A stretch of DNA of 64,000 nt from JBDIAG01 sp047974565 (GCA_047974565.1 JBKECN010000019.1:1-64000), one strand, 5' to 3'; positions 7,518 through 17,111 are shown, numbered from the stretch's first letter. Numbers and translations: made by a program. The notes: generated from the letters alone by a model not told the origin.

Positions 7518-8941
7518 GGACGCACGTGCCCGTCGCCGCGCACCACCCACCGGGTGGTGGTCAATTCGGCCAACCCCATCGGGCCGCGGGCGTGCAGCTT
7601 CTGCGTGGAGATGCCGATCTCGGCGCCGAGTCCCAGCATCCCCCCGTCGGTGAACCTGGTGGAGGCGTTGACCATGATGGCGGCCGAGTCGGCCTCGGCG
7701 GCGAACCGGTCCGCCGCATCGAGATCGCGAGTGACGATCGCCTCGGTGTGACCGCTGGAGTACCGGCCGATGTGGGCGAGCGCAGCGTCCAGGGAATCCA
7801 CCACCCGCACCGCCACCTCCATCGCCAGATACTCGGTCTCCCAGTCGTGTTCGGTGGCCGGCTCGGCAGACACCCCGGCCGCCTCGGCGACGCCGGCGGT
7901 GAGCGGATCGGCGTGGATCCGCACCCCGGCCGCGCTCAGATCGGTCAGCACGTCGGCGAGCAGGCCGTCCTCGACGTGATCGATGTGGACGAGCACCGTC
8001 TCGGCGGCATTACACACGCCGACCCGGTGGGTCTTGGAGTTCAGCACGATGTCGCGGGCCATCTGGGCCGGCGCAGTGGCGTCCAGATAGACGTGGCAGT
8101 TACCCACGCCGGTCTCGATCACCGGTACCAGCGAGTCGTTGACCACGGCCTGGATCAGGCCGGAACCGCCGCGGGGAATGAGCACGTCCACCAGGCCGCG
8201 GGCCCGCATCAGCGCGGTGGCCCCAGCCCGGCCGTAGGCGTCCACCGTGGCCACCAGGTCGCCGGGCAGGCCCACCTGCTCCAGGGCCCGGCGCAGCACC
8301 CGCACGATCACCCGGTTGGTGGCCTCGGCCGCGGACCCACCGCGCAGCAGCACCGCATTGCCCGACTTCAGCGCCAGGCAGGCGGCGTCCACGGTGACAT
8401 TCGGGCGAGCCTCATAGATCATCCCGACCACGCCCATCGGCACCCGAACCTGATTGAGCCGCAACCCATTCGGCAGGCGTTGACCACGCAGCACCTCCCC
8501 CACCGGGTCCGGCAGGGCGGCCACCTCCCGGACCGCGTCGGCGATGCCGGCCACGCGCTGCGGGTCCAGGGTGAGCCGGTCGAGCAGGCCCGGGCTCATC
8601 CCGGCGGCACGTTCGCGTTCGACGTCGACGGCGTTCGCGGCGACGATCTCGTCGGTGGCGCCCACCAGGGCGTCGGCGATCGCCAGCAGCGACTCGTTCT
8701 TGCGGGCGGCGGTGGCGGTGGCCAGCGCCTTGCTGGCGGCCCGGGCGCTGATCGCGAGCCCGCGGACCCCCGCCTCGGCGGACTCGGAGGTGGCCGGGCT
8801 CGCCGGCTCGCCGCCTGCCGCTGCGCTCACCGTTGCATCGCCCGGTTCCGCCGCGACCTGAGGTGCCGCGCCGGTCTCACCGGCCTGAGATGACGACGGC
8901 GCGGGTGGTGCTGCTGCGGACGTGGCTGGCGAGGAACTCAT
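7514..8941 (-). CDS. proA: Glutamate-5-semialdehyde dehydrogenase (gamma-glutamyl phosphate reductase)
   Basis: ProA reduces gamma-glutamyl phosphate to glutamate-5-semialdehyde with NADPH, the second step of proline synthesis. The conserved nucleotide and substrate segments GMIYEARPNVTVDAA and LIPRGGSGLI are present, the catalytic cysteine is in RVGVCNAAET near residue 308, and the C-terminal FTDGGMLGLGAEIGIST is typical. The first 60 residues are an Ala/Ser/Pro-rich extension outside the conserved enzyme. ATG at 8941 is chosen; a GTG two codons upstream is possible. proB lies upstream in the same direction, separated by one small gene. Confidence 0.96.
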   Translation of the reverse strand: MSSSPATSAAAPPAPSSSQAGETGAAPQVAAEPGDATVSAAAGGEPASPATSESAEAGVRGLAISARAASKALATATAARKNESLLAIADALVGATDEIVAANAVDVERERAAGMSPGLLDRLTLDPQRVAGIADAVREVAALPDPVGEVLRGQRLPNGLRLNQVRVPMGVVGMIYEARPNVTVDAACLALKSGNAVLLRGGSAAEATNRVIVRVLRRALEQVGLPGDLVATVDAYGRAGATALMRARGLVDVLIPRGGSGLIQAVVNDSLVPVIETGVGNCHVYLDATAPAQMARDIVLNSKTHRVGVCNAAETVLVHIDHVEDGLLADVLTDLSAAGVRIHADPLTAGVAEAAGVSAEPATEHDWETEYLAMEVAVRVVDSLDAALAHIGRYSSGHTEAIVTRDLDAADRFAAEADSAAIMVNASTRFTDGGMLGLGAEIGISTQKLHARGPMGLAELTTTRWVVRGDGHVRP

Positions 8942-9046
8942 GGACACCGGGCCAGCCTACGGCAGCACGACGAGCCGCCTATGGCAACTGTGACCCGTGC
9001 TCGGCACCAATCACCTCGGACCGTGGTTGCCCGCGCCGGCGACGGA

Positions 9047-9427
9047 TCAGAACGGACGGATATCTCCGGTCACGGCCACCGTCGGCTCGGGAGCGCCGCG
9101 GGCGACGTAGGTCTGCCGGTCCAGCACCTCCAGGCCGATCGGCTTCCAGTCCGGCAGTCCGGCGGAGTCACGGTGATCCAGCCACAGCCGCAGGGCCATC
9201 GCGGCGGCGTCCTCGAGCACGTCCGCCTCGTCCCAGTAGGTGATCCGGGCATGGCGCGTGTCGTAGCGGATCGCGGCCAGGAAGGGTGACTGGTGGTCGA
9301 GCCGGGCCATCGCCTCGGCCACCTCGTCCAGGCTGCGAACCTCGCCTGCCACGGTCAGGCACACCCGCCAGAGGCCGACCGCACGTGGGCGCCGACCACG
9401 ACCGTGCAGCGGCGTCGGTTCCGGCAC
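9047..9427 (-). CDS. Conserved hypothetical protein between proB and proA
   Basis: A 126-residue protein starting at a GTG, without signal peptide or membrane helix. It contains MARLDHQSPFLAAIRYD and an acidic alpha-helical stretch (WDEADVLEDAAAMALRLWLDHRDSAGLP), ending VAVTGDIRPF. I do not recognise a named domain. It sits in the proB-proA interval in the same direction, 39 bases after proB, so it is probably cotranscribed. Codon use matches its neighbours, which supports a real gene. Confidence 0.65.
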   Translation of the reverse strand: MPEPTPLHGRGRRPRAVGLWRVCLTVAGEVRSLDEVAEAMARLDHQSPFLAAIRYDTRHARITYWDEADVLEDAAAMALRLWLDHRDSAGLPDWKPIGLEVLDRQTYVARGAPEPTVAVTGDIRPF

Positions 9428-9465
9428 GATCCCATCCTCCTCGGCTTGTGGGTGGTCACCCAGGT

Positions 9466-10617
9466 TCAGTGCGCGAGCACCGCCATCACGTCACGGTGGA
9501 CGAGCTCGCGCCCGTACCCAGACCCGAGGTCGGCAGCCAGCTCAGCGCTGGACCGGCCCAGCATCTCCGGCACATCGTCCGAGGAATAGTTGACCAGCCC
9601 CCGGGCCACGATGTGACCGCTTTCGTCGCACAGGTCCACCGGATCTCCCTCGTCGAAGGAACCCTCGGCCCGAATCACCCCGGCGGCCAGCAGCGAGGCG
9701 CCCTTTCGAGTGATGGCGCGTACCGCACCGGGGTCCAGCACCAACCGGGCCCGCGGTTCGGCCGCGTGCCGCAGCCACAGCAACCTGGTGGGCACTCGCC
9801 GGCCGGTGCGATCGAACCACGTGCCCACGGGCCCCCCGCCCAAGGCGGCCTCGGCCAGTGCGGTGCTGGTGAGCATCGTCGGGATCCCCGAGCCGGTGGC
9901 CATCCTGGCCGCCTGCACCTTGGTGACCATTCCGCCGGTGCCCACCCCGGCGGCCCCGGTCGTCCCGATCTGCACCCCCTGCAGGTCTTCGTCACCGCGG
10001 ATCCGCTCGATCCTGCTGCTGCCCGGCTTGGACGGGGGCCCGTCGTAGAGGGCGTCGACGTCGGACAGCAGCACCAGCGCGTCGGCGTGCACGAGGTGGG
10101 CCACCAGTGCGGCGAGCCGGTCGTTGTCACCGAGCCGGATCTCCTGGGTGGCCACCGTGTCGTTCTCGTTGACGATCGGCACCACCCCCAACTGCAGCAA
10201 CCGATACAGCGTCCGCTGGGCGTTGCGGTAGTTCTGTCGCCTGACCATGTCGTCCGCGGTCAGCAGCACCTGCCCCACCCGCAATGACCGCTCGGCGAAG
10301 GCTCGGGTGTAGTTGGCCAGCAGCAGCCCCTGCCCGACGCTGGCAGCGGCCTGCTGGGTGGCCAGGTCGGTGGGTCGGCGAGCCAACCCGAGTGGGGCTA
10401 GGCCCGCGGCGATCGCCCCGGACGAGACCAGCACGACCTCCTTGCCTCCCGCCCGTCGACGCGCCAGCAGGTCCACCAGGGCGCTGAGCCGGTCGATGTC
10501 GATGCCGCCCGCCGCGCTGGTCAGCGAGGACGAGCCGACCTTGACCACGACCCGTTCGGCTGCCGCCAACTCACCCCCCGGGTCGGGGCTCAACGCGGGC
10601 GGGTTCACCGACGCCAC
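9466..10617 (-). CDS. proB: Glutamate 5-kinase
   Basis: ProB phosphorylates glutamate with ATP in the first, feedback-inhibited step of proline synthesis. The amino-acid kinase domain begins VVVKVGSSSLTS near residue 23, with VLVSSGAIAAG, the NENDTVA catalytic segment near 150, and GTGGMVTKVQAA near 235. A C-terminal PUA domain (about 290-383: GAVRAITRKGASLLAAGV to RGLVNYSS) is present, as in the long E. coli-type enzymes. The start is a GTG; another GTG lies three codons inside. It lies downstream of obg. Confidence 0.96.
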   Translation of the reverse strand: MASVNPPALSPDPGGELAAAERVVVKVGSSSLTSAAGGIDIDRLSALVDLLARRRAGGKEVVLVSSGAIAAGLAPLGLARRPTDLATQQAAASVGQGLLLANYTRAFAERSLRVGQVLLTADDMVRRQNYRNAQRTLYRLLQLGVVPIVNENDTVATQEIRLGDNDRLAALVAHLVHADALVLLSDVDALYDGPPSKPGSSRIERIRGDEDLQGVQIGTTGAAGVGTGGMVTKVQAARMATGSGIPTMLTSTALAEAALGGGPVGTWFDRTGRRVPTRLLWLRHAAEPRARLVLDPGAVRAITRKGASLLAAGVIRAEGSFDEGDPVDLCDESGHIVARGLVNYSSDDVPEMLGRSSAELAADLGSGYGRELVHRDVMAVLAH

Positions 10618-10738
10618 CCCCGCGCCAGCTGGTCGGGGCGTGACCGGCGCGATCCCCGCCGGAACGCGGACCGGACCACCTCACCCGTTGCCGGGATGCC
10701 GCGTCGCTCGGCCACCGGGGCGAGCGGCGCCCGTGCGT

Positions 10739-12352
10739 TCATGGCTGCTCGTCTCCCGGCTCGCCCGACTCGACGCTCGTGTGCGGCTGCTGCGATCCGG
10801 AGTCGTCCGGGTCCGCCGAATCCTCGTGCAGTTCGGGATCGGTCCACAGGCCGGCCCGTCGCTCGGCGGCCAGTTCGTCACGGGCGGCGTCCTTGGCGGC
10901 CCGCCGGTCGAGGTGATCGGCGCGGCGCTCGGCCCGGGAGGCACGGTGTTGTTCGGCCAGCCGGGGGTCACTGCCCCGGGGCCCGCCGAGCAGCTCGGCC
11001 CCGGACACCAGGGTCGGCTCCCAATCGAAGACGACGGCGTTCTCCGGCGGGCCGATGAGCACCGTGGAGCCGACGACCGCCCCGGACCTCAGCAGTTCCT
11101 CCTCGATGCCGAGCCGGGCCAGCCGGTCGGCGAGGTACCCCACGGCCTCGTCGTTGCTGAAGTCGGTCTGCCGCACCCACCGCTCGGGCTTGACCCCACG
11201 CACTCGGAAAGCCTTCTCCCCCGGGCGTTCCGGGTCACCCTCGACCTTGATCGTGAAACCGGTGTCGTCGACTGCGGTGGGCCGCAAGACGATCGGGGCC
11301 GGCTCCAGGACGGGTGCCGCCTGACGGGCCTGCTGGACCAGGTCGGCCATCGCGAAGGTCAGTGGGCGCAGGCCCTCGCGGGTGCGGGTGGAGATCTCGA
11401 AGACCTGGTATCCGCGCTCCTGCAGGATCGGGCGGACCAGATCGGCCAGGTCCTTGGCGTCCGGCACGTCGATCTTGTTGAGCGCGACCAGCTGGGGCCG
11501 CTCGGTCAGCGGCACGGCCTCGCCGGAGGCGTCCGGATCCACCGGATAGGCGGCCAGTTCGGCGTCCAGGGCCTCCAGGTCGCTGATCGGGTCGCGCCCG
11601 GGTTCGAGCGTGGCGCAATCGAGCACGTGCACGATCCCGGCGCACCGTTCCACGTGCCGCAGGAACTCCAGACCCAGGCCCTTGCCCTCGGACGCTCCCG
11701 GGATGAGGCCCGGTACGTCGGCGACGGTGAAGCGCACGTCGCCGGCCTCGACCACGCCGAGATTCGGCACTAGGGTGGTGAAGGGGTAGTCGGCGATCTT
11801 CGGCCGGGCCGCGGAGATGACCGCGATGAGGGAGGACTTGCCTGCGCTGGGGAAGCCGACCAGGGCGATGTCAGCGATGGACTTCAGCTCCAGGACGACG
11901 TCGCGTTCCTCGCCCGGCTCGCCGAGCAGCGCGAAGCCCGGAGCCTTGCGCCGCTGGCTGGCGAGGGCGGCATTGCCGAGGCCGCCGCGGCCGCCATGAG
12001 CGATGACCAGCCGGGTGCCGGCGCCGATCAGGTCGGCGAGCACTTCCCCGTCGCGGGATTTCACGATGGTGCCGCTGGGCACCTTCAACTCGACGTCGTC
12101 GCCGTTGCGGCCGTGCCGCAGACCCCCCTCGCCCTGGTTGCCGCGCTGGGCTCGCCGGTGCGGGCCGTGGTGGTACTCCAGCAGGGTCGTGGTGGACGGG
12201 TCGACGACGAGGACGACGTCCCCGCCGCGTCCGCCGTTGCCGCCGTCCGGGCCGCCAAGGGGTTTGAACTTCTCCCGGTGAACCGAGGCGCAGCCGTTGC
12301 CGCCGTCGCCGCCGACGACGTTCAGGCTCACCCTGTCGACGAATCGAGACAT
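10739..12352 (-). CDS. obg: GTPase Obg (CgtA)
   Basis: A 537-residue Obg, an essential GTPase acting in 50S subunit assembly and stress response. The glycine-rich Obg fold occupies residues 1-157 (VVGGDGGNGCASVHREKF; GGPDGGNGGRGG). The G domain follows: G1 GFPSAGKSS near 167, G3 DVPGL near 217, G4 NKID near 295. An OCT domain (about 350-430) with FRVRGVKPERWVRQTDF is typical of Gram-positive and actinobacterial Obg. The last 70 residues are charged and low-complexity. It follows rplU-rpmA, the near-universal order, behind a strong hairpin. Confidence 0.97.
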   Translation of the reverse strand: MSRFVDRVSLNVVGGDGGNGCASVHREKFKPLGGPDGGNGGRGGDVVLVVDPSTTTLLEYHHGPHRRAQRGNQGEGGLRHGRNGDDVELKVPSGTIVKSRDGEVLADLIGAGTRLVIAHGGRGGLGNAALASQRRKAPGFALLGEPGEERDVVLELKSIADIALVGFPSAGKSSLIAVISAARPKIADYPFTTLVPNLGVVEAGDVRFTVADVPGLIPGASEGKGLGLEFLRHVERCAGIVHVLDCATLEPGRDPISDLEALDAELAAYPVDPDASGEAVPLTERPQLVALNKIDVPDAKDLADLVRPILQERGYQVFEISTRTREGLRPLTFAMADLVQQARQAAPVLEPAPIVLRPTAVDDTGFTIKVEGDPERPGEKAFRVRGVKPERWVRQTDFSNDEAVGYLADRLARLGIEEELLRSGAVVGSTVLIGPPENAVVFDWEPTLVSGAELLGGPRGSDPRLAEQHRASRAERRADHLDRRAAKDAARDELAAERRAGLWTDPELHEDSADPDDSGSQQPHTSVESGEPGDEQP

Positions 12353-12406
12353 GTTTCCTTCTGGTGGCGTGCACTGCCCGTGGTCGGGCAGCGATGAGGA
12401 ATGCGA

Positions 12407-12438
12407 AATGGGGTGAGCCCTCGTGGACTCACCCCATT
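12407..12438 (-). terminator. Hairpin between rpmA and obg
   Basis: AATGGGGTGAG (12407-12417) pairs perfectly with CTCACCCCATT (12428-12438) around a 10-base loop: an 11-bp stem with no U-tract behind it on the minus strand. It lies 31 bases after the rpmA stop and 55 before obg. It may terminate or attenuate the ribosomal-protein transcript so that obg is made at a lower level. Confidence 0.7.
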
Positions 12439-12468
12439 GTGTCGCGACGGGCGCGCGGCGCCTCGCGG

Positions 12469-12723
12469 TCAGTCGACGGCTACGACGTTCACCGTGCGGC
12501 GACCCCGGCGGGTACCGAACTCCACGGTTCCCTCGGCCAGCGCGAACAGGGTGTCGTCCTTGCCCCGGCCGACGTTGACACCGGGGTGGTGGTGGGTGCC
12601 GCGCTGACGGACGATGATCTCGCCGGCCTTGACGAGCTGGCCCCCGTATCGCTTGACACCGAGCCGCTGCGCGTTGGAGTCCCGGCCGTTACGGGTCGAG
12701 CTCGCGCCCTTCTTGTGTGCCAT
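12469..12723 (-). CDS. rpmA: 50S ribosomal protein L27
   Basis: An 84-residue L27 starting MAHKKGASSTRNGRDSNAQR, the hallmark N-terminus that reaches the peptidyl transferase centre; the body contains GVKRYGGQ, VNVGRGKDDTLFAL and a basic end. Length is normal and no N-terminal cleavage extension is present. It follows rplU by 37 bases in the same transcript. Confidence 0.98.
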   Translation of the reverse strand: MAHKKGASSTRNGRDSNAQRLGVKRYGGQLVKAGEIIVRQRGTHHHPGVNVGRGKDDTLFALAEGTVEFGTRRGRRTVNVVAVD

Positions 12724-12760
12724 CTCGAATGTCTCCTCGAAAGTTAGTCGCGGGCGCCGG

Positions 12761-13069
12761 TCAGGCGTCGATGCCGGTGACCTTGATGCGGGTCAGCTTG
12801 GCCCGGTGGCCCTGACGCCGACGGTAACCGGTCTTGTTCTTGTAACGCAGGATGGTGATCTTGGGTCCCTTGGTCTCTTCAACGACCTCGGCACTGACCT
12901 TGACCTTGGCAAGTTCTGCCACGTCGCTGGTCACCTTCTCACCGTCGACGAGGAGCACTGGAGTGAGCTCGACGGTGCTACCCGCATCGCCGGCCACCCG
13001 GTCTACCGTGAGCACGTCACCGACGGCCACCTTCTCCTGCCGGCCACCCGCCCGGACGATCGCGTACAC
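12761..13069 (-). CDS. rplU: 50S ribosomal protein L21
   Basis: A 102-residue L21, with VYAIVRAGGRQEKV at the start, VELTPVLLVDG in the middle and KITILRYKNKTGYRRRQGHR near the end, the conserved 23S-binding tail. I place the start at the GTG at 13067-13069 because AAGGTGG lies eight bases upstream and the length then matches the family; a GTG four codons earlier is an alternative. A strong promoter overlaps the rne 3' end upstream. Confidence 0.95.
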   Translation of the reverse strand: MYAIVRAGGRQEKVAVGDVLTVDRVAGDAGSTVELTPVLLVDGEKVTSDVAELAKVKVSAEVVEETKGPKITILRYKNKTGYRRRQGHRAKLTRIKVTGIDA

Positions 13070-13176
13070 GCTTGTAACCACCTTCGTAGTGTGAAACCTG
13101 GATGTGCGCGCGGAGACGAACCGTCGTGGTTCACCCGAGGGCGCACAGCGATGGCGCGCTGGCACGCCGACCCTCA

Positions 13177-13206
13177 AGGTTACGGATCAACCTGGTTCCA
13201 GGTCAA
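13177..13206 (-). promoter_or_regulatory. Sigma-70-type promoter for rplU-rpmA
   Basis: On the minus strand TTGACC (13201-13206) and TAACCT (13177-13182) are separated by 18 bases, close to the actinobacterial housekeeping consensus. Transcription would begin near 13170, giving a leader of about 100 bases; GAACC/GGTTC (13118-13132) can form a small hairpin in it. The -35 box overlaps the rne stop codon. Confidence 0.6.
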
Positions 13207-16200
13207 ACTGACTCGCGGTCGGCGTCATGCTGGTCGGTCGGCGCTTCCTGCGCGTCCACCGCCGGGTCCTGAGCCGAGGTCACGTGGTCAGCGCCCTGCT
13301 CATCGGACTCATCGGAGCGCGCGTCCTGCGCCTCGACCGCCGAGTCCTCCGTCGGCGTGACGCGGTCGGCGTCGTGCGAGTCAGGCTCGTCCCCCGGGGC
13401 AGGCTCGCGTCCCGGTGAACCCTGCTCGTCGGTCGTCTGGACGCCCCGCTCAGCGCCATCCCCGTCGGGGGCGTGCGACCCCTGTGAGTCGTCCGTCGAG
13501 CCGTCCGTCCCCGAATCAGCCGTTGAGCCGTCGGTGTCGGAGCCGTCTGCCGTCGAGACCTCGACCACCACGTCGTCCGAGCTTGAGTCGTCCGGGCTTG
13601 AGTCGTCCGGGCTCGGGGCGTGTCGGCCATCTCCCGCGTCTTGCGCCGAAACCGGCGCCTGCGCATCTGCCTCGCCGACAGAAGTCTCACCCTCAAGTTG
13701 AGGTTTATCGTCTGACTTGGCCGCCGCGCGTTCCTTTGCCTTACGGGCGGCCTCGGCGACGAGTTGGGCCTCGTTGTGCCGCCGGTGCTCGTTCTTGGCC
13801 GGCTTCGGATCGAGGTCCGACAGGACCACGCCGCGTCCGCTGCAGGCCTCGCACGGCTCGCTGTAGGACTCCAACAGTCCCTGGCCCACTCGCTTGCGCG
13901 TCATCTGCACCAGGCCGAGCGAGGTCACCTCGGCCACCTGGTGCTTGGTGCGGTCGCGCCCCAGGCACTCCACCAGGCGGCGCAGCACCAGGTCCCGGTT
14001 GGACTCGAGCACCATGTCGATGAAGTCCACGACGATGATCCCGCCGATGTCGCGCAACCTCAGCTGGCGGACGATCTCCTCGGCGGCCTCGAGGTTGTTC
14101 CGGGTGACCGTCTCCTCCAGGTTGCCTCCCGAGCCGACGAAGCGGCCGGTGTTGACGTCGACGACGGTCATCGCCTCGGTGCGATCGATCACCAGGGACC
14201 CACCCGAGGGCAGCCACACCTTGCGCTCGAGCCCCTTGGCGAGCTGCTCATTCACCCGGTGGGCGTCGAAGATGTCGCTGTCCTCGTCCCACTGCGTGGT
14301 CCGCTCGCTGAGGTCGGGCGCCACCTGGTCGACATACTTCTTGATCGTCGACCAGGCCTGATCACCGGAGACGACCAACGAGGAGAAGTCCTCGTTGAAG
14401 ACGTCGCGCACGACCTTGACCATCAAGTCGGGCTCGCCGTGCAGCAGACTCGCCGGGCTGGCGGAGCGGGACTTCTTCTCCACGTCCTCCCACAGCCGCT
14501 GCAGCCGCTCCACGTCACGCTTGAGCTCGTCCTCGCTGGCACCCTCGGCCGCCGTCCGGACGATGACCCCGGCATCCTCGGGCACCACGGCCCGCAGGAT
14601 CTTCTTCAGCCGGTTCCGTTCGGTGTCGGGCAGCTTGCGGCTGATCCCGGTCAGCGACGATCCGGGGACGTAGACGAGGTAGCGCCCGGGCAGCGAGATC
14701 TGGCTGGTCAGGCGCGCGCCCTTGTGCCCGATCGGGTCCTTGCTGACCTGCACGAGCACCGAGTCGCCGGCCTTGAGCGCCAACTCGATCCGGCGCTGGG
14801 CACCGCCCTGCAATCCGGCCGCGTCCCAGTTGACCTCACCGGCATACAGCACCGCGTTGCGGCCCCGGCCGATGTCGACGAAGGCCGCCTCCATCGAGGG
14901 CAGCACGTTCTGCACTCGGCCGAGGTAGATGTTGCCGATCATCGATGTGGCCGACTTTCGCGCCACATAGTGCTCGACGAGGACGTCGTCCTCCAGGACC
15001 ACGGTCTGGGTGCGGCCGTCGCGCTCGCGCACCAGCATGGTGCGCTGCACCGACTCGCGGCGGGCCAGGAACTCCGCCTCGGTGATGATCGGGCGCCGAC
15101 GCCCGGATTCGCGACCCTCCCGACGACGCTGGCGCTTGGCTTCCAGCCGCGTCGAGCCCTTGACGCCGGTGACCTCGTCGCTGCGTCGCGACTTGGCCGG
15201 CGCCGCGTCGTCCCCGTCGTCCGAACGGCGGCGGCGACGGCGACGCCGACGGCTGCCTCCGCCCTCGGGCTCGTCGTCGGAGTCCTTCGCCGGTGCGGCC
15301 TCGCCGTCAGACCGCTTGGTCGATCCGTCCTTACCGGCCGGCGAGTCGTCCCCGGAGCCGCCCTCACGGGCCTTGCCGGCCGCGGCGCGCTCGCCAGATG
15401 CCTTCGCCTCGGCGGGTCCGGAATCATCGGTGTCGTCCGAGGACTGCTGACCCGAGCCGGAATCAGTCTGCTCGTCGGAGCGGCGACGACGTCCCCGACC
15501 GCCCCGGCGGCGCCGGCGACGGGGGCCGGCTTCGTCGTCGTCGGCGCGGTCCTCACCTGCCGGGGAGGACTCCGCGTCCAGGTTCTGCTCGTCCGCGTTC
15601 TGCTCGCCGGCGTCCTGGGGCGCCGCGTCTGCGGTCGAAGAGACCCCGTCGCCGGGTGCCTCGCCATCGGCAGGGTGAGCCGCCCCCGAATCGGTGTCCG
15701 CGACGGCAGGTTCGTCCCTGCTGCCGGCGCCCTGGCGCACCGTCGACTGGGCGGAGTCGGTCGGCTCGGTGTCGTCCGCACGGCGGCGACGCCGGGTGGT
15801 GCGATTCCGACGCGGAGCCTCCTCCTGCTCGGCCTCGGTGTGCGGGGCCGACTCCGTGGCACCCTGGGTGCCCGGCTCGGGGGCAAGGAAAACCGAGGGC
15901 TGCGGGGGGCCGGCCGGTCGGCTCGCCGCGCGTCGGCGCCGCGGGGTGGGCGGCTGGAAGAGCACCGCCAGACCGCTGGGCACCGGCGCGGTGTCCTCGT
16001 CGGCATCGTCGGGGGCGGGCTCGGCCGCCTCGTCCGCCGAGACCTCAGAGGGGGCCTTGCCCACCTCGTCGGGATGCGTGGTGGATGCCTGAGCCGGGGC
16101 AGCATCCTCGGCTGATTCTGCTTGCGGCCGGTCTGAGTCTGCCTGCGGCCGGTCTGAGTCTGCTTGCGGCTGGTCTGAGTCTGTTGCGGACCCGGCGGGG

Positions 16201-17111
16201 TCTGGCTGCGAGGCGTCGCCCGTCTCGGCGGCGTCGCCCGTCTCGGCGGGGTCGCCCCCAACCGACTCGCGGCCTGAGGTGGTGGACTGCGCGTCAGCGG
16301 GCGCCGGCGACCTCAGAGACGAGGCGTCCTGACCTGTGGAGCCGTCCTGCTCGACGCCGTCGGCCTCGGCGCTGGAGGGCGAATCGCCGTCCCCTGGCGC
16401 AGATGCCTGGTCGTCGGCCTGTTCCGGGTGCTGCTCACCCGCGGACGCTGCGTTCTCCGCGTCACTCGCCGGGGTGAGGTCGCCTTCCGCCGCGGCCTGC
16501 GTCGAGTCGGCCTCCGGCGAGGGCGCGGGGGCGTCGGTGGCGGGGGCGCCGGCGGCGATGTCCTCAACGGCTGGGATCTCGCCGGCGGCGGGAGTCTCGG
16601 CCGGGGGCGGAGTGCCCTGGGGCGCGGACGCTGCTCGCTTGGCCCGGCGCCGCCGGGGAAGCTGCCCATCCGGCGTGCTGGTGTCGGGCTCGACCGTGGC
16701 GTCGAAGGTGGCCAGGCGAGCGGCCGCCACCTTCTTCGCGCGCCGGCGCCGGGTGACCGGCGGATCGGCACTGGCGGCATCCGTGCGCGGCGGATCGGCC
16801 GCCTGGGTGGCCTCAGCGGTATCGAGCCAGGCGAGGACGGCCTCGCCGAGGGTGGGATCTTGGCCTGCGGCTTCGGCCGCCTCGTCCGATTGGTCGGCTG
16901 AGCCTGCGGAGGTCTCGCCCTCCGGCGGCTCCGACGTGCCGGACGTCGGCGCAGCCTCACCGGGCGACGCCACGGTGGTGGCGTCCACGGCCGAGGTTAG
17001 GTCGTCGGCGGTGGAGTCCAGCTCGCCTGCCCGACTGGACTGGTCCGTCGACGCGGGGTCGGCGGACGACTCGTCGTCAACGGTTGAAGTGGCGCGGTCA
17101 ACGTCATTCAC
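13203..17111 (-). CDS. rne: Ribonuclease E/G family endoribonuclease
   Basis: A 1302-residue RNase E/G, which cleaves single-stranded AU-rich RNA in mRNA decay and rRNA/tRNA processing. The catalytic core is internal: an S1 domain from about 720 (MIGNIYLGRVQNVLPSMEAAFVDIG), the metal-binding DVNTGRF near 987 and VVDFIDM near 1027, and the zinc-link CEACSGRG near 1085. The first 700 residues are acidic, Ala/Asp/Glu/Ser-rich and interrupted by basic RRRRR blocks, likely disordered and RNA- or protein-binding; the last 200 are Asp/Ser-rich. The GTG at 17111 is chosen for its GGGAG site; a GTG ten codons upstream is possible. It precedes rplU as in most Actinobacteria. Confidence 0.96.
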   Translation of the reverse strand: MNDVDRATSTVDDESSADPASTDQSSRAGELDSTADDLTSAVDATTVASPGEAAPTSGTSEPPEGETSAGSADQSDEAAEAAGQDPTLGEAVLAWLDTAEATQAADPPRTDAASADPPVTRRRRAKKVAAARLATFDATVEPDTSTPDGQLPRRRRAKRAASAPQGTPPPAETPAAGEIPAVEDIAAGAPATDAPAPSPEADSTQAAAEGDLTPASDAENAASAGEQHPEQADDQASAPGDGDSPSSAEADGVEQDGSTGQDASSLRSPAPADAQSTTSGRESVGGDPAETGDAAETGDASQPDPAGSATDSDQPQADSDRPQADSDRPQAESAEDAAPAQASTTHPDEVGKAPSEVSADEAAEPAPDDADEDTAPVPSGLAVLFQPPTPRRRRAASRPAGPPQPSVFLAPEPGTQGATESAPHTEAEQEEAPRRNRTTRRRRRADDTEPTDSAQSTVRQGAGSRDEPAVADTDSGAAHPADGEAPGDGVSSTADAAPQDAGEQNADEQNLDAESSPAGEDRADDDEAGPRRRRRRGGRGRRRRSDEQTDSGSGQQSSDDTDDSGPAEAKASGERAAAGKAREGGSGDDSPAGKDGSTKRSDGEAAPAKDSDDEPEGGGSRRRRRRRRRSDDGDDAAPAKSRRSDEVTGVKGSTRLEAKRQRRREGRESGRRRPIITEAEFLARRESVQRTMLVRERDGRTQTVVLEDDVLVEHYVARKSATSMIGNIYLGRVQNVLPSMEAAFVDIGRGRNAVLYAGEVNWDAAGLQGGAQRRIELALKAGDSVLVQVSKDPIGHKGARLTSQISLPGRYLVYVPGSSLTGISRKLPDTERNRLKKILRAVVPEDAGVIVRTAAEGASEDELKRDVERLQRLWEDVEKKSRSASPASLLHGEPDLMVKVVRDVFNEDFSSLVVSGDQAWSTIKKYVDQVAPDLSERTTQWDEDSDIFDAHRVNEQLAKGLERKVWLPSGGSLVIDRTEAMTVVDVNTGRFVGSGGNLEETVTRNNLEAAEEIVRQLRLRDIGGIIVVDFIDMVLESNRDLVLRRLVECLGRDRTKHQVAEVTSLGLVQMTRKRVGQGLLESYSEPCEACSGRGVVLSDLDPKPAKNEHRRHNEAQLVAEAARKAKERAAAKSDDKPQLEGETSVGEADAQAPVSAQDAGDGRHAPSPDDSSPDDSSSDDVVVEVSTADGSDTDGSTADSGTDGSTDDSQGSHAPDGDGAERGVQTTDEQGSPGREPAPGDEPDSHDADRVTPTEDSAVEAQDARSDESDEQGADHVTSAQDPAVDAQEAPTDQHDADRESV
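16117..16248 (-). repeat. In-frame tandem repeats in rne
   Basis: Three 21-base units (16117-16179) encode ADSDQPQ/ADSDRPQ heptapeptides, and an 18-base unit is repeated at 16213-16248 (GDAAET twice). Both periods are multiples of three, so the frame is kept. They lie in the disordered N-terminal arm, where length changes should be tolerated. Confidence 0.85.

Noticed and set aside
7253..8893. Long open frame antisense to proA
   Set aside because: Same GC-driven shadow effect; no start signal or family similarity.
13764..16115. 783-codon open frame on the plus strand antisense to rne
   Set aside because: Low-complexity His/Arg/Gly/Leu composition caused by high GC third positions of rne; no domain, and rne itself is certain.
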